Source of the DNA: Candidatus Angelobacter sp.
GTDB taxonomy: Bacteria; Acidobacteriota; Terriglobia; Terriglobales; Acidobacteriaceae
Assembly (NCBI GenBank): GCA_025462835.1
Contig: JAOAPH010000186.1
Span: forward strand, 1 to 42,907
Reading direction: 5' to 3'
Length of the DNA stretch: 42,907 nucleotides
The position numbers and the translations under genes are program-made. Shown here one piece after another: positions 40,353 to 42,907 of the stretch (within the stretch, counting starts at the first letter, position 1; each line of letters starts with the position of its first letter). Below the pieces are notes generated by a model, which was not told the DNA's origin, ran no database searches, and worked only from the letters and a program-made list of their open reading frames with translations.

Positions 40353-40380
40353 GGAACCAGAAACTAGAAACGAGAAACCG
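40353..40380. repeat. four-copy heptanucleotide tandem repeat (GAAACNA)
   Basis: GGAACCA, GAAACTA, GAAACGA and GAAACCG follow one another without gaps, just before the stop of the LeuA-like gene. It resembles short tandem heptad repeats found between genes in various bacteria. Confidence 0.6.
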
Positions 40381-40383
40381 TAT

Positions 40384-41634
40384 TTAGTCAGCGGCCGGAC
40401 TGCCACAGCATTCCAGGATTTCATCCTCACTCAAAGTGTGGTTCGAAGTCTTGGCTTTCTGGTACACGCGTTCCACAACGTCGTCGGTCGCGGAGATTCC
40501 CCGGCGTTCGAGCCAGAAGATGACGTTTGATTTGCCCGACATCGGCCCGATGTCAATCACTTGTTCCAGCCCAAAGTATTGCGCGGGAACTCCTGAATAA
40601 ACCGTGTTCGCCAGTTCGACATCGTTCTTCTTGAAGGCCTTGATCACCGCTGCGGCGTGGACCCCAGTTGCCGTCCGGAAAGCATCACCGCCGAAGACGG
40701 GGTAATTCAGCGGGATAGGCACACCTGTCGCTTCCGACACCACATGGCAATAATCCTTCAACTTGCTTAAATCTTGTGACGCCCACGGCTCAACACCCAT
40801 AAGTTTCAGGTTCACCAGCATCTGGTCCATCTGCGTGTTGCCCACGCGCTCGCCGATGCCGATGGCCGCGGCGTGAACGCAATCGGCTCCCGCCGCAAAT
40901 GCCGCCAGCGAATTCGCCAGCGCCAGACCGCGATCGCAATGCCCGTGCCAATCGACGCGGATCTTTTCGCCGGACGGCTTCACCACTTCCTCCATTACGA
41001 AGCGGATCAGCGCTGTTACTCCGCTCGGCGTCACGTGTCCGCAGGTATCGCAAATGACGATTGAGCGCGCACCGTGCTCGATCGCAGTTTTGTAGAGACG
41101 CTTGATGGTTTCCGGATCGCATCGCGTGGTGTCCTCGGTCACATACATCACATCGAGCCCGAGCGATCGCGCAAATGTTACTGCCTTCTCCGTTGTGGTC
41201 AGAAGGAAATCGTCAGTCCAGTTTTCCGTGTACCGCCGGATGGGACTCGACCCGATAAATGTAGCCGTCTCAATCGGCATGCCCGTGCGCTGAACGATTT
41301 CGGCGATTGGGCGAATATCATTCTCGTGCGTTCTCGCCGCGCAATTGGCTTTGATTTTCAGCTTGGAATTGACGATCTCGCGGGCCAACCGCTCGACATC
41401 GGCAACCGCTCTTGGCCCGGCTCCCGGCAATCCCAGATTGAGAGAATTGATGCCGAGCGATTCCATCAAGTGCAGGATCTCTATCTTCTTCTCGATGGGC
41501 GGGTCTTTAACCGACGGCGACTGCAATCCATCGCGCAAGGACTCATCGTTCAGAAGCACCTGTCCCGCCGGCTTGAATGTCGCGCCGGGCACGGTGTTCC
41601 AGTCGTAGATCAGATTGGAATGCTTGAGAGCCAT
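40384..41634 (-). CDS. LeuA/homocitrate-synthase-like DRE-TIM enzyme
   Basis: A 416-residue member of the DRE-TIM metallolyase family, which joins acetyl-CoA to 2-oxo acids or cleaves similar products. The N-terminal metal motif is LNDESLRDGLQSPS (residues 28-41), with R34 and D35, and the metal-binding HGH is at 230-232 in DWHGHCDRGLALANS. GIGERVGNTQMDQM follows. There is no C-terminal LeuA regulatory domain: LeuA is about 510 residues. The length fits homocitrate synthase (NifV) or a LeuA without allosteric domain. The substrate cannot be decided. It follows the thioesterase-like gene by 33 bases. Confidence 0.85.
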   Translation of the reverse strand: MALKHSNLIYDWNTVPGATFKPAGQVLLNDESLRDGLQSPSVKDPPIEKKIEILHLMESLGINSLNLGLPGAGPRAVADVERLAREIVNSKLKIKANCAARTHENDIRPIAEIVQRTGMPIETATFIGSSPIRRYTENWTDDFLLTTTEKAVTFARSLGLDVMYVTEDTTRCDPETIKRLYKTAIEHGARSIVICDTCGHVTPSGVTALIRFVMEEVVKPSGEKIRVDWHGHCDRGLALANSLAAFAAGADCVHAAAIGIGERVGNTQMDQMLVNLKLMGVEPWASQDLSKLKDYCHVVSEATGVPIPLNYPVFGGDAFRTATGVHAAAVIKAFKKNDVELANTVYSGVPAQYFGLEQVIDIGPMSGKSNVIFWLERRGISATDDVVERVYQKAKTSNHTLSEDEILECCGSPAAD

Positions 41635-41667
41635 CGTCTAAATCGTATTCCTATTCGCGTATTACTG

Positions 41668-42384
41668 TCATCCGAGTTTGATCCACGTGCCCCTTGACTC
41701 GGCTCGCAGCGTCCCATCTTCGCCCAACAATACCGCTTCCGACAGATGCTTCCGGCCTTCCACTCCCAGCGCCCAACTCAAGAGCACGCACTTTTCGCCG
41801 ACACGGACGGGCGCGATCAGCCTCGCTCCTAATCGTCCAGTCACCAACGTTCCTGCTGACGCAAATCCGCCTGCAAAGCCTGTAGGACAATCCAAGGCAG
41901 CCCAGACAATCTCGTCGCGAACCTTGCCATTCTCGTCCGCTACTGATGAATCCGGAATCCAAGTAGCAGCGTAGTACGCTCTGCCGCTTTTTTCGAGTAC
42001 TCCGGGAAAGATTCGCAAGCCATCACCCGGAGCGCGATCTGGACCACAGACAAAACAGGTTGGAAAGGGATGGTTCATGAACGCGGGACTTTTCGCCGCC
42101 GCCCTGCTTGCCTCTTCAAACTCAACTTGGTCGATCGGCATATCTACCGCCCAATTCAAAGGCGCAGCTTCCGCGATCAATTCTTCGCCATGCTTCACCA
42201 GCACGCCGGAGTTTGCGCCGTCGCGAGAATGGATATGCAGGTCGCGTTCAATGGGGATGGGCTTGCGCAGAGTCACATCGGCAGGCACGCCCATCGCAGC
42301 GGAAATCAATCCGCAGGTGTATCCGCCATTGCCGGATGTGGGTGGACCGCAAAAGCGCGATGGGATAAAAATTGTGCGGGACAT
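41668..42384 (-). CDS. hot-dog fold thioesterase-like protein
   Basis: A 238-residue soluble protein with two hot-dog-like halves. The first contains FCGPPTSGNGGYTCGLISAAM (split; about 11-31), where a helix would follow the conserved PPTSGNGG turn. The second contains DCPTGFAGGFAS (about 163-174). HPFPTCFVCGPDR (about 103-115) is a conserved cysteine-bearing link. Such proteins probably act on acyl-CoA or acyl-ACP, but no catalytic residue is assigned. It precedes the LeuA-like enzyme in the same operon, which fits acyl-CoA chemistry. Fairly confident on fold, low on function. Confidence 0.75.
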   Translation of the reverse strand: MSRTIFIPSRFCGPPTSGNGGYTCGLISAAMGVPADVTLRKPIPIERDLHIHSRDGANSGVLVKHGEELIAEAAPLNWAVDMPIDQVEFEEASRAAAKSPAFMNHPFPTCFVCGPDRAPGDGLRIFPGVLEKSGRAYYAATWIPDSSVADENGKVRDEIVWAALDCPTGFAGGFASAGTLVTGRLGARLIAPVRVGEKCVLLSWALGVEGRKHLSEAVLLGEDGTLRAESRGTWIKLG

Positions 42385-42418
42385 GTTCAGTTGTAACCCG
42401 ATTGAGATCTGCTTAAAG

Positions 42419-42907
42419 CTATTGGACTGAAAAACTGATACGGCCGGTCGGTCTATTCAGATACAGCGTTGAACCAACTGCCGATAACGAGATTTGACCA
42501 TCGTTGATGTTCTCATCATTAGTGGCGCTAAACTTATACTCAAAAAGTTTTTTGCCGTCGGTGGCTGAATGGACAGCGACCCGCATTTTGTCGTAGGAGC
42601 CCTCGCCTAGCTCATGCAAAAAAGACCGGCGTCGCTCATACACTGCGAAGCGAGTTCCTAGGGAATTTACCGCGAAATAAGGAAATACGTAGGCTGGTAT
42701 CTTGTACAGCTTTAAGCCCTGCCGGTTGACGACGAAATTGCCGTGCTTGCATCCTCGAATCAGTATGTGATCATCGTTCAGAAACAGCGCAAAGACGAGG
42801 CAGTTTTCCTTGTCTGCGAAAAGCAGCTTTCGCTCCCCATCAATGCCACTGACAAGAAAAAGCTTGTTTTGGCCAACTCTCACTACACTGCTTTTGTCCC
42901 ACGCTGC
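42419..42907 (-). CDS. hypothetical protein, 5' end outside window
   Basis: The frame is open through the right edge, so only the last 162 residues are seen; a GTG at 42883 is an internal codon, not a start. The visible part looks like beta-propeller blades, with strand-turn patterns such as KLFLVSGIDGERKLLFADK, HILIRGCKHGNFVVNRQG and RVAVHSATDGKKLFEYKF. No family is named. Its stop is 34 bases before the thioesterase-like gene, which may be in the same operon. Confidence 0.7.
   Translation of the reverse strand, partial: AAWDKSSVVRVGQNKLFLVSGIDGERKLLFADKENCLVFALFLNDDHILIRGCKHGNFVVNRQGLKLYKIPAYVFPYFAVNSLGTRFAVYERRRSFLHELGEGSYDKMRVAVHSATDGKKLFEYKFSATNDENINDGQISLSAVGSTLYLNRPTGRISFSVQ

Noticed and set aside
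1-42907. CRISPR array, complete insertion sequence, toxin-antitoxin or defence cluster
   Set aside because: No regularly spaced repeats, transposase or recognisable defence genes were seen on either strand.

Overview
The window looks like chromosomal DNA of a Gram-negative bacterium. I suspect an acidobacterium of the Terriglobia type, because of the LptF-LptG fusion, the BON/glycine-zipper lipoprotein, the DUF4126 and NHL-repeat proteins, the bactofilin and the style of the small hypothetical proteins. That assignment is inference; there is no rRNA or other phylogenetic marker here. LPS-transport permeases and a periplasmic HtrA protease support a two-membrane envelope. Most of the window is densely coded housekeeping DNA. 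The accessory part is the first ~0.9 kb.

Region 1 (1-915) appears to be the right end of an integrated genetic element. It holds four small genes: a 5'-truncated hypothetical, a 16-residue micro-ORF with a near-perfect ribosome binding site, a 66-residue hypothetical and a helix-turn-helix protein that could be an excisionase. It ends at the displaced 3' part of a tRNA-Leu(TAA) gene (857-915), whose 5' half is missing; this is the expected structure of an attachment site. A perfect 9-bp dyad sits directly against the breakpoint. Region 2 (916-2600) is the chromosomal flank: a gene-poor stretch with an isolated 11-bp-arm palindrome, a small conserved-looking protein with its own promoter and terminator, and an exported protein of unknown function.

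Region 3 (2600-5400) holds a DUF4126 membrane protein, a DUF47-Pit phosphate uptake pair and a small DMT-type membrane protein. Region 4 (5400-12400) is a tight run of + strand genes: rimO, yacG, pgpA, an IPT/NHL protein, cinA, thpR, plsY and gpsA. It combines ribosome modification, NAD salvage and three steps of phospholipid head and backbone synthesis. Region 5 (12400-17300) holds a membrane HD-GYP protein, ftsY, ribD and ribE. Converging on ribE is a minus-strand pair, mobA and an orphan MlaF-like ATPase. A RCK-gated potassium channel is divergent from mobA.

Region 6 (20000-28500) is an envelope region. It has a BON lipoprotein closed by a strong terminator, then a four-gene run: fused LptF-LptG, an ABC exporter whose catalytic glutamate is replaced by aspartate, a SAM methyltransferase and a flavoprotein reductase. 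On the other strand are a bactofilin and a second methyltransferase. Region 7 (28700-36200) holds a CpsB/YwqE-like PHP phosphatase, a 1474-residue multi-PAS hybrid histidine kinase, a peptidoglycan-binding protein and an HtrA/DegP protease with a dyad over its promoter. Region 8 (36300-42907), all on the minus strand, holds an EamA transporter, an amidohydrolase, an M20 peptidase, a LeuA/homocitrate-synthase-like enzyme, a hot-dog thioesterase-like protein and a truncated hypothetical.

I found no CRISPR array, complete insertion sequence, rRNA or complete tRNA. The clearest candidates for something new are the tRNA-Leu att junction and its small genes, the lptFG-ABC-methyltransferase-reductase operon, and the HtrA and phosphate-uptake promoter dyads. 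I see no complete undescribed defence or mobile system inside the window; if one exists, it lies left of position 1.
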